Of a stretch of DNA of 64,000 nucleotides, positions 20,692 through 31,630 are shown one piece after another. Source of the stretch: Avena insularis (Eukaryota > Streptophyta > Magnoliopsida > Poales > Poaceae); contig CM042684.1 of NCBI GenBank assembly GCA_023614405.1, positions 473,503,650-473,567,649 of the forward strand, written 5' to 3'. Within the stretch, counting starts at the first letter, position 1. Each line of letters begins with the position of its first letter. The notes beneath the pieces are model-generated. The model searched no databases, was not told the DNA's origin, and saw only the letters and a list, made by a program, of their open reading frames with translations. The position numbers were made by a program, and so were the translations under genes.

Positions 20692-22348
20692 TGAAGGGAA
20701 TATGCCCGAGAGGCAATAATAAAGTGGTTATTATCTTATTCCATGTTTATGATAAATGTTTATTTTGCATGCTATAATTGTATTGATTGGAACATCAATA
20801 CATGTGTGTTTAATAAACAAAAAGGGTTCCTAGTTATGCCTCTCTTATAGACTAGCTTGTTGATTAACAAGATGATCAAGGTTTCCTGATCATGGACATT
20901 GGATGTTGTTAATAACAAGGTCACAACATTGGTGGAATGATGTGATGAACATTCATCCGAAGTATAGCATTACGATCAGAGTCATTATGTTTATATTGCT
21001 ATAACGTCATACGAAGTAATCTTAGTCCTTAGACCATGAGATCATGTTAATTGCTAACACCGGAAGAGTATCTTGATAACATCAAACGTCACACCGTAAC
21101 AGGGTGACTATAAAGGTGGGTTCAGTGCTATGAAGGTGTTATGTTGAGGCTCATGGATCAAGAGTGGGATTTGTCCATCCCGATGACGGATAGATATACT
21201 CTGGGCCCTCTCGGTGATATCACATTGAAATAGCTTGCAAGAAAGTGATGTGATCACTAGAATGTTATATCACGGAGCGAGAAAAGAGTGCATGTCGATA
21301 GAGATCAAACTAGGTATGGAGATACCGATGATCGAATCTCGGACATGTAATATATCATGGGACAAAGGGATTTAGTTACTAGCGTTAAAGGTTCTCACGA
21401 TCACGAAGTCATCGTTGAATGTGTAGGAGTCGATATGGATCTCTAGGTCCTGCTGCGATTATTGATCGGAGAGGGTCTCGATCATGTACGCATTATTCGC
21501 GAACCGTAGGGTGACACACTTAAGGGACACCGACACCATTTGGAGCAAATATGTTTCAAATAAAGATTTAAGCGCTGGAATTATTTCAATAGACACCAAA
21601 CTGCTATTTGGTGAAATTGCTGAAATTGGTTACGCATGTAATATTGAAATGTTGCGGGGTTTATGTGAATGTTTGTTAATTAAAGTAATGAACAAAATTA
21701 TGAATATAAAAGAGTTTTATTATGAGAGAGCATTAAATTTGGAGAAATTTAATGCATTTAAAATGGAGACTTTAAAGAGAATGTGAAGGGCAAAATTATG
21801 TGGAGGAGTTACCACCACATGAATGGAGGAGGTGAAGAGACACCTCCTCCATGCGCCGACCATGAAGGAGGGCACCCCCTCCTCCTATAAAAGGCCACCC
21901 CTCCTCACTTCTCTCACACCTCCTTGTGAAGGATCTCTCCCCTCTAGTATTATTCCCCATGGTCTCAGATTAGCGAGATACATGTTCCCGATGGCTTTAT
22001 CTGGAAAGGAGTTCTTTGCTTACATTGCTTTCTTTGGAGCGAGGGACGGAGGTTGTCGGGTACCGGACGGGCGTGTGTGCGATCACGGTGCACCGCTGCT
22101 TATGTTCTGGACTTGGTGGTGCTAGAGCTGGATCGATGGGCGTGATGGAGCGGACTGCTGGACTTCATCACGATCTTGAGATCGGCAAGTGTACTACATC
22201 AACCACGAGTTCCTACTTTAACAAAGCTCGTTGTCTCGAGGTAAGTTCTTGTTGGATGTATGTCCACCCGTTGCTTTGTACCTAGTAGATAGATCTTGGC
22301 GTGTAGTTCATACCGTAGGAATTTTTTGTTTTCTATCGGCGGACCTTG
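20692..22348 (+). mobile_element. Solo LTR J2 (Copia, Angela/BARE-like)
   Basis: About 1657 bp, starting TGAAGGGAATATGCCC, homologous to J1 along its whole length (for example GGTTCCTAGTTATGCCTC and GGCGTGTAGTTCATACCGTAGG). The right end is degraded, with GGACCTTG in place of GGACCCAACA. The flanks GCCAT (20687-20691) and ACCAT (22349-22353) differ by one base, so the target duplication is only probable. No Copia coding region is present. Confidence 0.8.
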
Positions 22349-22353
22349 ACCAT

Positions 22354-23129
22354 CTCTTGAGGATCTGATGCACCACCGCTCCGGGGTAGAGGAGCTGTCC
22401 TTGCTTTCACAACCGTGATCGCGTTAAGCAATGGGCGTGGAATTGCCCGTGATCCGTGGTAAGCGGACGTGTGGAAGTCGAAGGCTGAAAAAGCCGCCGC
22501 CCGCGAGCAATATCTGCTTGGCGAGGTGACACAGCTGGGCGACCAGTTTAAGTGTTAGTTTGCTCATCCTCATCTTTTCCTTTGTAGTTAGTCGCAATGG
22601 TATGTTGTACTCATGTTGTTGATGCTGCTTCGTGTAGTTGTTAGCGCACGCCATCTGCAGGAGGAGAGGGATAGGATTGCCATCCGCCTTCATGATCTCA
22701 CCTAGGAGCTACTTCAGGAGAGTGGATACTTCTAGGTAGATCATGATCGTCTTGACATTGGCGACCTGCGGGATCGCGCCATGATGCTGCTCTTCACTGA
22801 AGAAGTCACTCGTGTTTGAAGAACATCTATCGGGCGATGTTCCCTGGATGACACTCCATCAAGCTTCTTGGCTCTCGACCAAATTTCAAGATATGTCGCG
22901 ATTACAAGTCGTGAGGCAGCAGTTGGTGGCTGGTGCCAAGGCTGCCCTCTCAATGGTGCGTTTGCACAGGCCTGACGTGGATGTCGCCGCCATTGCCTCT
23001 AGGCCACCGGCGCCACCAACAGGATCTTCCTGGAATATGGTGTCGCACTATCAGGTGGTGGACCGCCTAGCCGAGGAGATTGTCGACTTCTTCGAGGAAC
23101 AAACTAATGTTCTTCTGTTGCAAGGGTAG
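22354..23129 (+). pseudogene. Element C antisense ORF 2 or 3' exons
   Basis: Further coding-like sequence on the + strand after J2. The clearest part, 22812-23129, reads SWLSTKFQDMSRLQVVRQQL, a conserved-looking VDVAAIASRPPAPPTGSSW, then DRLAEEIVDFFEEQTN before a stop. Its pattern (an Arg/Ala/Gly segment followed by a Val-Asp-x-Ala-Ala-Ile motif) parallels the end of ORF 1 (LRAAGATMSLAMVQAHGVEI), suggesting a duplicated or second aORF terminus rather than a continuation. Upstream sequence (22354-22811) has stops in all frames, perhaps introns. No domain is named. Confidence 0.5.
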
Positions 23130-23556
23130 CCAAATATGTATCCTGCACATAAGTGTACTTGTGTTGTAAAGTTCATATATATTTGTAGATAATTTATTGT
23201 TGAATGTGTACAAATAGCTTTGTAAGCGTGGGGTGCGTTGCACCATGCGAGTCCTTTTCGTTAGCCTGGCCATCTTTTCCTTGGTCCTTGTCAACTGCCA
23301 AAGTGCGTTGCGGTGGGTAGGGTTTGTATTAAGGGTTCGATTGATGTGCCAGCTACTCGAGATATCGCGTTCTTGGTTGAAGAATGACAGGCGTATGGGT
23401 CGCAATTGCCCCGAGTATAAAAATTGACAAAGTAAAGGAGAACACGGAGTTTTGGGGCACTTAGCTTTTGTTTATTCGAAGAACAGTGCGAGGTACAATG
23501 TGCGGCTAAGTAGCCTTGGCTGAGTAGCCTTGTTTGTGATGTAAAAAGTAAAACTA
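23130..23556. other. Spacer between the antisense ORFs and pol of element C
   Basis: AT-rich sequence where the two opposite reading directions converge. It has no long ORF or repeat. It probably holds the 3' ends of both transcripts. Confidence 0.6.
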
Positions 23557-24528
23557 CTAGGGGTAGAAGCGTCGCAATTGTGCGACGTTCCAAGGGTTGG
23601 AGTATGCGACTCCTGTCTCTAGGTCTTTAAGGCGATAGGCGCCACCTAGGATTACTTCTGTAATCATGTACGGTCCTTCCCAGGGGGACTCGATCTTGAG
23701 ATGCCCCTGCTGCTTCAGTCGCAGGACCAAGTCACCTTCGACGAAGGATCTGGGGCGAAGCCTTCTATTGTGGTAGTTGTGCAGGTTCTGCTGGTAGATC
23801 GTTGATCTTTCCGCGGCGATTTCCCTTGCTTCGTCAAGGAGGTCGACGGAATTCTCGAGTGCGAGGGATGACTCTTGTTCGCTGTGAGCAACCACGCGTG
23901 GCGCTTTGTACCGTACCTTGGCAGGTAGTTCTGCTTCTGCTCCGTGCACCATAAAGAATGGCGTGTAGCCCGTGGCGTTGTTTGGAGTTGTACGTAGACT
24001 CCAAAGTACGGATTGCAACTCATCTGGCCAGCAACCCGCCGCTTGTTCGAGTGGTCGCAGGAGTCGCTTCTTGATGCCGCTGCAGACGAGCCCGTTTGCT
24101 TTTTCCACCTGACCGTTGGTCTGTGGATGCGCTACTGAGGCGTAGCTGCGTTTATATAGTTCACCGTTGAGAATGGCGAATGCCTTGGAGTGCCGCGCGA
24201 TGTGTCGTGCATCTGTCGGATCGTCCGGTAGTCTCTTGCTGAGGAGGTACGTAATGTACAGCTGCGTCCAAGATTGCTCGATCATCATGACGCTCATTGG
24301 TCCCTCGAGTCCTGTGTCCAGCTCCAAGTCATCGAGTGCCATTGGCTCATTGGGTGGCGTAGCCCCCGAGTCCGTTGATGCGCTTGTTTTCTTCTCTGCG
24401 GCCTTTGGCTTGATGGAGCGTTTGCATATGCGCTCGAGAAATACCCCAGGTGGTATGGGGGCGCAGGTAGAGCCTATGTTGGCGAGTGTGTCCGCCTCCT
24501 CGTTGCTTTCACGACCTATGTGTCGCAA
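23557..24528 (-). pseudogene. pol: Element C RNase H end and internally deleted integrase
   Basis: Residues 1-20 are the end of the archaeal-like RNase H (ESNEEADTLANIG, with its last catalytic Asp). A linker follows to about residue 127 (AFAILNGELYKRS). The frame then jumps directly to YASVAHPQTNGQVEKANG, the third-acidic-residue region of integrase, and to the C-terminal domain (EGDLVLRLKQQ, ESPWEGPYMI). The HHCC zinc finger and the two catalytic Asp residues, about 130-140 residues in relatives such as H (50554-51129), are missing, without a frameshift. Integration by this protein is not possible. The frame runs to the stop after LRRFYP at 23557. Confidence 0.88.
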
Positions 24529-24561
24529 CTCGCAACCATCGAAGTCTCCTTCGAGTGTATC

Positions 24562-25089
24562 TTAGAGGTCGCGATACACGATCATGTTGTCGTTCAGTGC
24601 ATCGCACTCGTGCATTGTTTGGTTGACGACCAACTTGGAGTCGCCATATATGATGAGCCTTTTGGCACCACAGGCTTTTGCCATCCTCATCCCGTGCAAC
24701 AGGGCCTCGTATTCAGCCTCGTTGTTTGAGGCTGTGAACTGCATTCGTAGGATATATTTCAGCTTGTCCCCTTGAGGTGATGTCAATATGACACCTGCGC
24801 CTGCTCCGTCTTTCCGTTTGGACCCATCGAAGTGCATTGTCTAGAGGTAGGACATATCTGGCTTGTCCGGGAGTTGGTTCTCCATCTAGTGCACGAGAAA
24901 GTCAGGGAGCACTTGCGACTTGATGGCATCGCGTTTTTTGTATGTGATGTCTCGTGGAGACAGCTCTATTCCCCAAAGCACGACTCGCCCTGTGGCGTCG
25001 GGGTTATTTAGGATATGCCCCAACGGAGCGTCGTTGACTACCATGATTGGGTGTTCCTGAAAGTAGTGGCGCAGTCGCCGGGCGGTCAT
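24562..25089 (-). pseudogene. pol: Element C RNase H region (two RNase H-type domains)
   Basis: Two frames in tandem. The right one (24886-25089) matches the end of the normal gypsy RNase H (ALRHYFQEHP-type region to KKRDAIKSQVLPDFLVH). The left one (24562-24837) is a second, complete-looking RNase H with MHFDGSKRKDGAGAG, the Glu in NNEAEYEALL and the Asp in IYGDSKLVV, continuing past a stop into 24528. This second domain fits the archaeal-like RNase H known from Tat-lineage elements. Stops at about 24840-24886 and 24530-24562 break the frame. Confidence 0.82.
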
Positions 25090-25799
25090 AAAGACACCGT
25101 CGCGCCACGGTAGTCTTGGTACCGTTGTTTTGTTGGCGTGAGGACCTCGCTGAGGTAGTATACCGGGCGTTGTATGCCATGGACTTTGTTTTCCACGGCT
25201 CGCTCGACGACAAGCACTGTGCTGACCACCTGGTTGGTGGCGGAGATGTACAACAACAGTGGTTCCCTTTCTCGTGGAGTCACTAGTACTGGCGAGGTGG
25301 ATAGCAAGCGCTTGAGATCTTCGAATGCTTCTTGTGCTTCATTGGTCCACTCGAATTTTTCAGCTTTGCGGAGGAGCTGGTAGAAGGGCAGTGCCTTTTC
25401 ACCCATCCGACTGATAAATCGACCGAGGGCCGCGATTCGTCCGGCCAGTTGCTGGACGCCTCTTATGTTCTTCGGCTTCTCCGTGGCCAGTATGGATTTT
25501 ATCTTCTCCGGGTTTGCCTCGATCCCCCTCGCGGAGATGAGGTATCCGAGTAGCTGCCCAGATGGTACGCCGAAGGCACATTTGTCCGGGTTGAGCTTGA
25601 TCCGGTAGCGATCGAGGTTGGCGAAGGTTTCGCGCAAATCATCGATTAGAGAGGCTTCCTCCTTGGTCTTGATTACTATGTCGTCGACATAGACTTGGAT
25701 GTTGCGACCTAGTTGTTCCTTGAGGCAAGCCTGCATGCATCGCTGGTAGGTGGCTCCCGCGTTTTTTAGCCCGAAGGGCATTGTGTTGTAGTAGAACAC
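25086..25799 (-). pseudogene. pol: Element C reverse transcriptase, C-terminal part and start of RNase H
   Basis: RT from MPFGLKNAGATYQRCM through the intact YVDD box (QVYVDDIVIKT), thumb and connection (RGIEANPEKIKS, GVQQLAGRIAALGRF), then the beginning of the ordinary RNase H (LLLYISATNQVVSTVL, RPVYYLSEVL). A small frame change at about 25800-25812 separates it from the N-terminal RT part. It is closely related to B and more distantly to H. Confidence 0.9.
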
Positions 25800-25809
25800 A
25801 CCAAAGGCG

Positions 25810-26265
25810 TTATGGCGCTGTTTTCTCCTGATCTTCCTCCTTCATTCGAATTTGATTATAGCCTGAGTAGGCGTCGAGGAAGCAGAGGCGCTCGCATCCC
25901 GCGGTGGAGTCGATGATCTGGTCGATCCGTGGCAGCGGGAAGTGATCTTTTGGGCAGTGCTTGTTTAAAGAAGTGAAGTCCACACACATCCGGAGGATGT
26001 CTGTGTCCTTTTTTGGTACCAGCACCGTATTGGTGAGCCAAGTGCTTTCCTTGATCTCGCGTATGAACTTGGCCTCGAGGAGTCTGTTGATCTCCATTCC
26101 GACTGTCTGCGCTCGTGGCTCAGCGATACTGATTGTTTGCTTGACTGGCCTTGCGTCGGGGTTGACGTTGAGTGCGTGCTCGGCGAATTCCCTGGAAACT
26201 CCTGGCATGTCCGCAGGACACCAGGCAAAAATTTCCCAGTGCTCACGGAGGAATTCGACGAGCAC
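25810..26265 (-). pseudogene. pol: Element C reverse transcriptase, N-terminal part
   Basis: From MLVEFLREHWEIFAW, three codons after the TAG at 26272-26274, through ARPVKQTI, VLVPKKDTDILRMCVDFTSL and the first catalytic Asp in FLDAYSGYN, to DQEKTAP where the frame is lost. It is the counterpart of 18-1004 in B. Confidence 0.9.
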
Positions 26266-26271
26266 GAGTTC

Positions 26272-27054
26272 CTATGCGGGACTCAAGTTGTTGGCAATGA
26301 GGGTCGTCTTGGCGGGATCCGATGGATGGACCTGCACCTTCTTTGTGTGCACGGATGAGTCGAAAGATAGATTAGGTGAGCTTGGCCTACTCAAGGGAGG
26401 CAGACTGTTGTCTGTCGTCTTTTTCTGTCTTGCGAGTTCCTCCTGCATGTCGAAAGACTGGGAGATTCTGTTGAATTCCCTGTCGCAAGCGTCAGATCGC
26501 TCAAAGTTCCCGTTGATCATTATGACGCCATTGGGACCTGGCATTTTCATATGCAGGTAGGCGTAGTGGGGTACTGCCATGAACCTGGCAATTGCGACAC
26601 GCCCAAGGATGCAATGGTATTGTGAGGGCTAGTCGATGACCTCAAAGTTGATGCGCTCGCGCCGGAAGTTCTTCGGCGTGCCAAAGATGACGTCGAGGTT
26701 GAGTTTGCCCAAGGGGTATACGCCTTTCCCTGGGACGATGCCATGGAACATTGTGTCCGATGCCTCCAAGCAGGTTAGAGGGATCCTCATTGCTCACAAG
26801 GTACTCACGAATATGAGGTTGATGCCGCTTCCGCCATCCATGAAGACGCGACTCATGTCGAAGCCTCCAATTTGCGCCTCGAGTACGAGGGGGCAATGAC
26901 CTGGGCGAGGTAGTTGAGGCGGGTGGTCGTGTTTGTCGAAGGTAATGCATGACTCGCTGCCACTGAGGTACTTAGTGGTGGATGGTGGCGAGCGCGTGGC
27001 CAAGTTGACTTGGCGAGTTATGGCCTTCTGCACCCTATTGGAGGGGCGCCCCTT
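26272..27054 (-). pseudogene. pol: Element C aspartic protease region
   Basis: The right frame (26794-27033) contains the retropepsin active site VFMDGGSGINLIF. It ends at a TGA where B has CGA (Arg), a CpG transition. The left frame (26272-26580) covers the C-terminal part (AVPHYAYLHMKMPGPNGVI) and ends at the TAG shared with B and H. A TAA at 27055 lies between gag and this region where B has CAA. The domain is otherwise full length. Confidence 0.83.
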
Positions 27055-29590
27055 TTAGATCATCATGGTACCCATGGCCTGTGGGTACGGTTCGCCTCCG
27101 TGGTGCTGGTCCGGTGCAACTCCGTTCGGGGGTGGCCCGGGTGGTGGTGGTGGTGCGCCATGTGCCACGGCGCCTGGAGCGGCTCCGTAGCCTCTTTCGA
27201 CTGCGTTGCAGTTCATTCGAACCAATCCCTCGTGTAGCTTGAGGAACTCGCGGCAGTCCTTGAGGAGGTGGCTGGAATTTCTCTTGCCATCATGCTTGTC
27301 GGTGTAGAAGTGTACCATGCATGGCCCGGACAATTTGTCCCCGATGGAGGTCGCGGGTGCCTCATCGCGAGTGCGGTGTTGCCATACTTGCGTGGTTTTC
27401 CCAGAGTCGCGGTATTCGCCGCTGCGGTATCCGCTGTTGCGGTAATCGTCGCATCTATCGGCGTAGCCGGCTGCGACCATGTTGACGTCATCGCGATCGT
27501 CGTAGACACGCATGCGACGCTTGCCTCGGCGGTCGCGTCTGCGTTCGAGTTTTGTCTCCTCGTCAGAGTGAACGCGATTCTTCACCGAATCTTCTCCATC
27601 GGCCCACTGATTCGCGATCTCCATCAGGTGGTCGATGGTCTGGGGCTTTGAGCGGCCTAGCTCCTCCCTGAGTTCCATGCGGCGGACACCACCGTTGAAT
27701 GCATCAATCGCGCGGTCTTCCGAGATGTTCTCCGTGGAGTTCTTGATGATGGACCACCTTTGGATGTAAGAGCGCAGCGATTCGCCAGAATCTTCTTTGG
27801 TAGCATCTCAGTTCTTCGATTGAGGCGGGCCGTTTGTACGTGCCCTTAAAGTTGCGCACGAAGCTGTAGACCAGCTCATCCCAACTGCGAATAGATCCGC
27901 GTGGGAGGTTATTGAGCCATGCCCGGGCGGCGCCCTGCAACTGTAGCTGCAAGCATTGCATGGCAGTACTTCGACTGCCTCCGTGTAGCCTAATGGCAGT
28001 ACTTCGACTGCCTCCATGTAGCCCTGCAGATGTGGTCCTCCAGCCAGATCTTAGGGTCCTGTAGCATTGCATGGCAGTACTTCGATTGCCTCCGTGTAGC
28101 CTTGCAGATGTGGTCCTCCAGCCAGATCTTAGGGTCCTGTAGACTGTCGAATTTCAGGTTCTCCGATGGGAGTTTAAACCCTTTAGGCATTCGTTTCTGC
28201 CTAATGGCTCTGCTGAAGCATCTAGCACCGCAGAGCTCCCCATCTTCCTCTTCCAAGTCAGTCGACCGAGCGCGTCGTGCCCTTGACTTGTTGATCTTGT
28301 GTTGTGTGAGGTTGTCACGCGCATCGTAGTCGCGACCGTGTCGCCGTGAGCGGCGGCGTCGAGACAGGTCGTGATTGTCATCGCTGGACGAGGGCGAGGA
28401 GTAGCGCTTTGCTAGCGCTTTGCCCTTTTTTGGGTCTGGTACCGGCTCCTTGTCGAGGGCAGCCTCGATTAGCCCCAGGCCCACGATCGTAGATCGGTGC
28501 ATGGCCGTTCGGGGATCTCCAGCTGGCGGCTGGTTATTGAGGAGGTACGTGGTGGCTGCTGTCACCGCGGCTTGCGGTGTCCTAGGAACCACGTTGCCTC
28601 TCGTGTCGATTGTCATAGAGCTGAAGTCGAGGACTTTCGTGGCCTCTATGCACTCTTGTTCGGTGAGGTGAACCATCCATGACTGCCTCTTCTTGGCGAG
28701 GTACTCGTTGCCTCTTGAGGAGGATCCTCCGTAGGAGGAGAGCCCAGCACGGCGAAGGCTTGATTCGTCTGCTGCCTTTTTACGCGCCTCAAGTTGCGCG
28801 ATTGCTTGTTTTTGGCGCTTGAATTCCTCTTTTAGGAGCCAGTGGTAGCCCATCAGCAGTTCCTGCGGGGACCCGAAGGGTAGAGGTGCACCTCGTAGGG
28901 CTTCGCGGCAGCGATCCCACTCTTGCTCGTTGAGCCTGATCACGACGCATTCGCCTGTTTGCTCGTTGATCATGCTAGGAGGTTCGACTGCTCCTCCGTT
29001 GCCACCATTACTGCCGTTGCCACCGTTGCCACCATTGCCGGCGTTGGGTGGATCGGTGCCGTTGCTGGTGTTACCACCGTTGCCACGATTGGGCGGATCG
29101 ATGCCGTTGCCGGTGTTACCACCATTGCCGCGATTGGCGGAGGTGTCTCCTGCGTTGATGACGGTGCACATGAAGTGATTAGGGAAGCTGTTGCTTCCAC
29201 AACTTTCAGATCCAAAACCGTAGGTTCCATCTTCAGTGGCCAGATCGCTTGGATCAGAGTCGTGACTGTTGTCGTTTACCGTGTTCTCGATGGCCACCGG
29301 AGCGTTGAGCTCCCTGAGGGTGCCGATCGATGGAGGGAACCATGATGCCGGGGCAATCGCCGGTGTTGTCGGCTGATCAGGCATGTGAAGCGTGCCCATC
29401 TGACCAACTTGGAAGCGGAAGCTCCCAATCGCCAGGCTGATTCCGTCGCCCACAGACTCGAAGGCCGGGCGGGTGGCCAGCGTGTGGACGGTGAAGTCGA
29501 AGGCGCCGAAGAGCTGACGAATCTCCGCTGTTGCAGAGTTGTAGATCACAGTTGATGGGGCCGAAGAAGCCGCAACATCAACACTCCCAA
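27055..29590 (-). pseudogene. gag: Element C gag
   Basis: Nearly complete Gag in two main frames. The first (29590 down to 27990) holds the N-terminal region (LFGAFDFTVHTLATRPAFES), a Gly/Asn repeat linker made of GNGG-type units, QELLMGYHWLLKEEFKRQ, the Arg-rich block, and GFKLPSENLKFDSLQDPKIW. Short tandem duplications at 27960-28148 then shift the frame. The second (27055-27678, with 27704-28072) carries the Gag core (AARAWLNNLPRGS, FVRNFKGTYKRPAS) and the Cys/His C-terminus with a Pro-rich tail. The open frame also extends upstream into the LTR to 29684. No shared Met start was found near the PBS. Confidence 0.86.
27960..28148 (-). repeat. Short tandem duplications in element C gag
   Basis: ATGGCAGTACTTCGA begins at 27960, 27993 and 28071. 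The first unit is 33 bp; the second and third share 78 bp including the GCAGATGTGGTCCTCCAGCC segment. B and E have a single copy. The duplications break the gag frame. Confidence 0.88.
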
Positions 29591-29608
29591 TTCCCACAGA
29601 CGACGCCA
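29591..29608 (-). other. Element C primer binding site
   Basis: Read on the - strand: TGGCGTCGTCTGTGGGAA, two bases after the 5' LTR. It is identical to the E site at 33331-33348 and degraded in B. I have not assigned the tRNA. Confidence 0.75.
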
Positions 29609-29610
29609 AT

Positions 29611-30097
29611 TGACGAGGGTTTAACTCATCAATGCACATTGTTATGGACTTGGGTTTTGGAGAAGGAGGGAGCGCTGGAGACATCTATCGGCTAGCAAAC
29701 AAGCACACAGGGGACAAAGGATTTACCCAGGTTAGGCCTCGTAGAGGTCCCTACTCCTGCTTGTCTGCTCGTGGAATTATTGAAGGAGTCGAAAGTTACA
29801 ATGGTGCGCAGATGTAATCTGGCGAAGGTTGTGGAAACTAGGGTTGCGTGTGTCCTTCTCACCGCCCCCTCCTAGCCTTTATATAGATAGGCTAGGTCTC
29901 GGGTAGCAGGTCGAGTCGGTTACAATTTAGGGTTTTCCCTTTAATATTTCTATCTTTAGCTTCTTCTTGTTCTTCAAGCAATCGAGAGTCCGTAGGTTAC
30001 TCGAGTCCCTCCATCCGGGCCTTGGCGACACCGTGGGCCTATATGTATTTGGACCGTATATACCAAGCTCGAGTACGTGTAGGGTATACCCATGTCA
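29611..30097 (-). repeat. Element C 5' LTR
   Basis: 487 bp. On the - strand it starts TGACATGGGTATACCC and ends AACCCTCGTCA. It pairs with 14164-14651. A TATATAGATAGGCTAGG block lies near 29880-29896 (+ strand). Confidence 0.95.
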
Positions 30098-30102
30098 ATT
30101 AC
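30098..30102. repeat. Target site duplication of element C, right copy (ATTAC)
   Basis: Direct repeat of 14159-14163. D pol coding resumes in frame after it. Confidence 0.95.
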
Positions 30103-31325
30103 TTTTGGGATGATCTGTATCTATATTGTCATGGATTTGACAAAATGATTCGGAAGTGTGTTCCTAACCATGAAATGAATGCGATATTGAAAGCTTGTCA
30201 TGACAATACATATGGAGGGCATCATGCAGGTAAGAGAACTGCTGCAAAGGTACTTCAATCCAGATTCTATTGGCCCACCTTGCTCAAGGATGCACACAGG
30301 TATGTGGAATACTACGATGCTTGCCAAAGAAGAGGTAATATAGGTAGGAGACAAGAAATGGCAATGAATTATAGTCTCATAATTGAACCTTTTGATGTAT
30401 GGGGAATGGATTACATGGGACCATTTATAGAGTCGAATGGTTATACTCATATTCTTGTTGCTGTTGACTATGTTACTAAATGGGTTGAAGCTATTCCAAC
30501 AAATCATGCGGATGCAGCTACCTCAGTGAAGATGATTAAGGATATCATATTCCCTAGGTTTGGAGTTCCTAGATTTTTAATTACTGACGGTGGTTCTCAT
30601 TTTATGAAAGGAACCTTCAGGAAAATCCTCAGTAAATATGGAGTAACTCACCACGTTGCTTCACCATATCATCCCCAAACAAGTGGTTAAGTGGAACTCT
30701 CTTATAGAGAATTGAAGACCATACTCGAGAAGACGATGGACAAATCAAGAAAAGATTGGTCATACAAGTTAAATGACACTATATGGGCATATTGTACTGC
30801 ATTTAAAAACCCAATGGGTATGACACCTTATAAGATGGTGTACGGTAAGGCATGCCATTTACCTTTAGAATTGGAACACAAAGCTTTTGGGGCAATCAAG
30901 AACCTAAATTATGATCTTAAAGCAGCAGGGGAGAAGTGTTTATTAGATATTCATGCTTTAGATGAGTTTAGAAGTGAAGCCTATGAGAATGCTAGGTTGT
31001 TTAAGGAAAAGGTGAAAAGATGGCATGATAGAAAAATAGAGAATAAGACTTCTAAAAGTGGAGATAAAGTGTTGCTCTATAATTCTCGTCTTAAGTTGTT
31101 TCCAAGAAAGCTCAGATCGAAGTGGGAAGGCCCATATATAGTATAAGAAGCCTATTCATTGGAGCAGTGAAGCTCCAAGAAAAAACACCCTCTCTTGCAT
31201 GGGTGGTAAATGGACAACACTTGAAGCATTATCGAGTAAAAGAAGATATAAGTGTAGTCACCATAGAAGTAATCACCCCAAAAGAAGTGATTAAACAAAG
31301 GTACACAAGGGATGGAAACTGCTAG
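30098..31325 (+). pseudogene. pol: Element D integrase (Athila-like)
   Basis: Integrase follows in frame from D RNase H once C is set aside. It shows the HHCC zinc finger with its second half altered (YYDACQRRG, first Cys replaced by Tyr), the catalytic core Asp residues in WGMDYMGPF and LITDGGSHF, and the third acidic residue after a TAA at 30688-30690 (a Gln codon in the usual motif). The C-terminal part (NPMGMTPYKMVYGKACHLP, DKVLLYNSRLKLFPRKL) ends at a stop near 31146. The last 60 residues, including WEGPYIV-type and WVVNGQHLKHY segments, continue to 31325 in a shifted frame. The zinc-finger change, nonsense codon and frameshift inactivate it. Confidence 0.9.
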
Positions 31326-31630
31326 AAGAACGGACTCGGGACGGAATGAGCAATACTACGATCAAGCTATTGACCATAAAAGAGCGCTTCATGGGAGGCA
31401 ACCCATGCGAAATGAAGGTTTGAGTAAGTTTTTAAATTTTCAGTTAAAGTTTTATTTGAGCATTGTGTTAAATAAGGAACATTTGATGCTCTAGCGAAGA
31501 AGAAGGAAGATTGATAATGCCAAAATTGGTCGAAAATCTAAGCTGACATTTTTCTGTCAAAACTTGATATTTTGTTAAGTTTCAGATTAATAAATAATCC
31601 TTGGAGAAGAAGAAAATTTTTGGTGGACAC
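31326..31630 (+). other. Element D spacer after pol
   Basis: No gene. It is AT-rich, with AGGCAACCCATGCGAAATGA near 31397-31416. It leads into the tandem hairpin repeats. Confidence 0.6.

Larger units (their letters stand above)
14164..30097 (-). mobile_element. Element C: complete Tat-like Ty3/gypsy element
   Basis: A full insertion with two LTRs of 487-488 bp, perfect ATTAC duplications, PBS, gag, protease, RT, dual RNase H and a partly deleted integrase on the - strand, plus antisense ORFs on the + strand between the 3' LTR and pol. It is enlarged by two solo Copia LTRs (J1, J2). The LTR pair differs at only a few per cent by eye. It carries several nonsense changes and an internal integrase deletion, so it is not autonomous. 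Confidence 0.95.
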
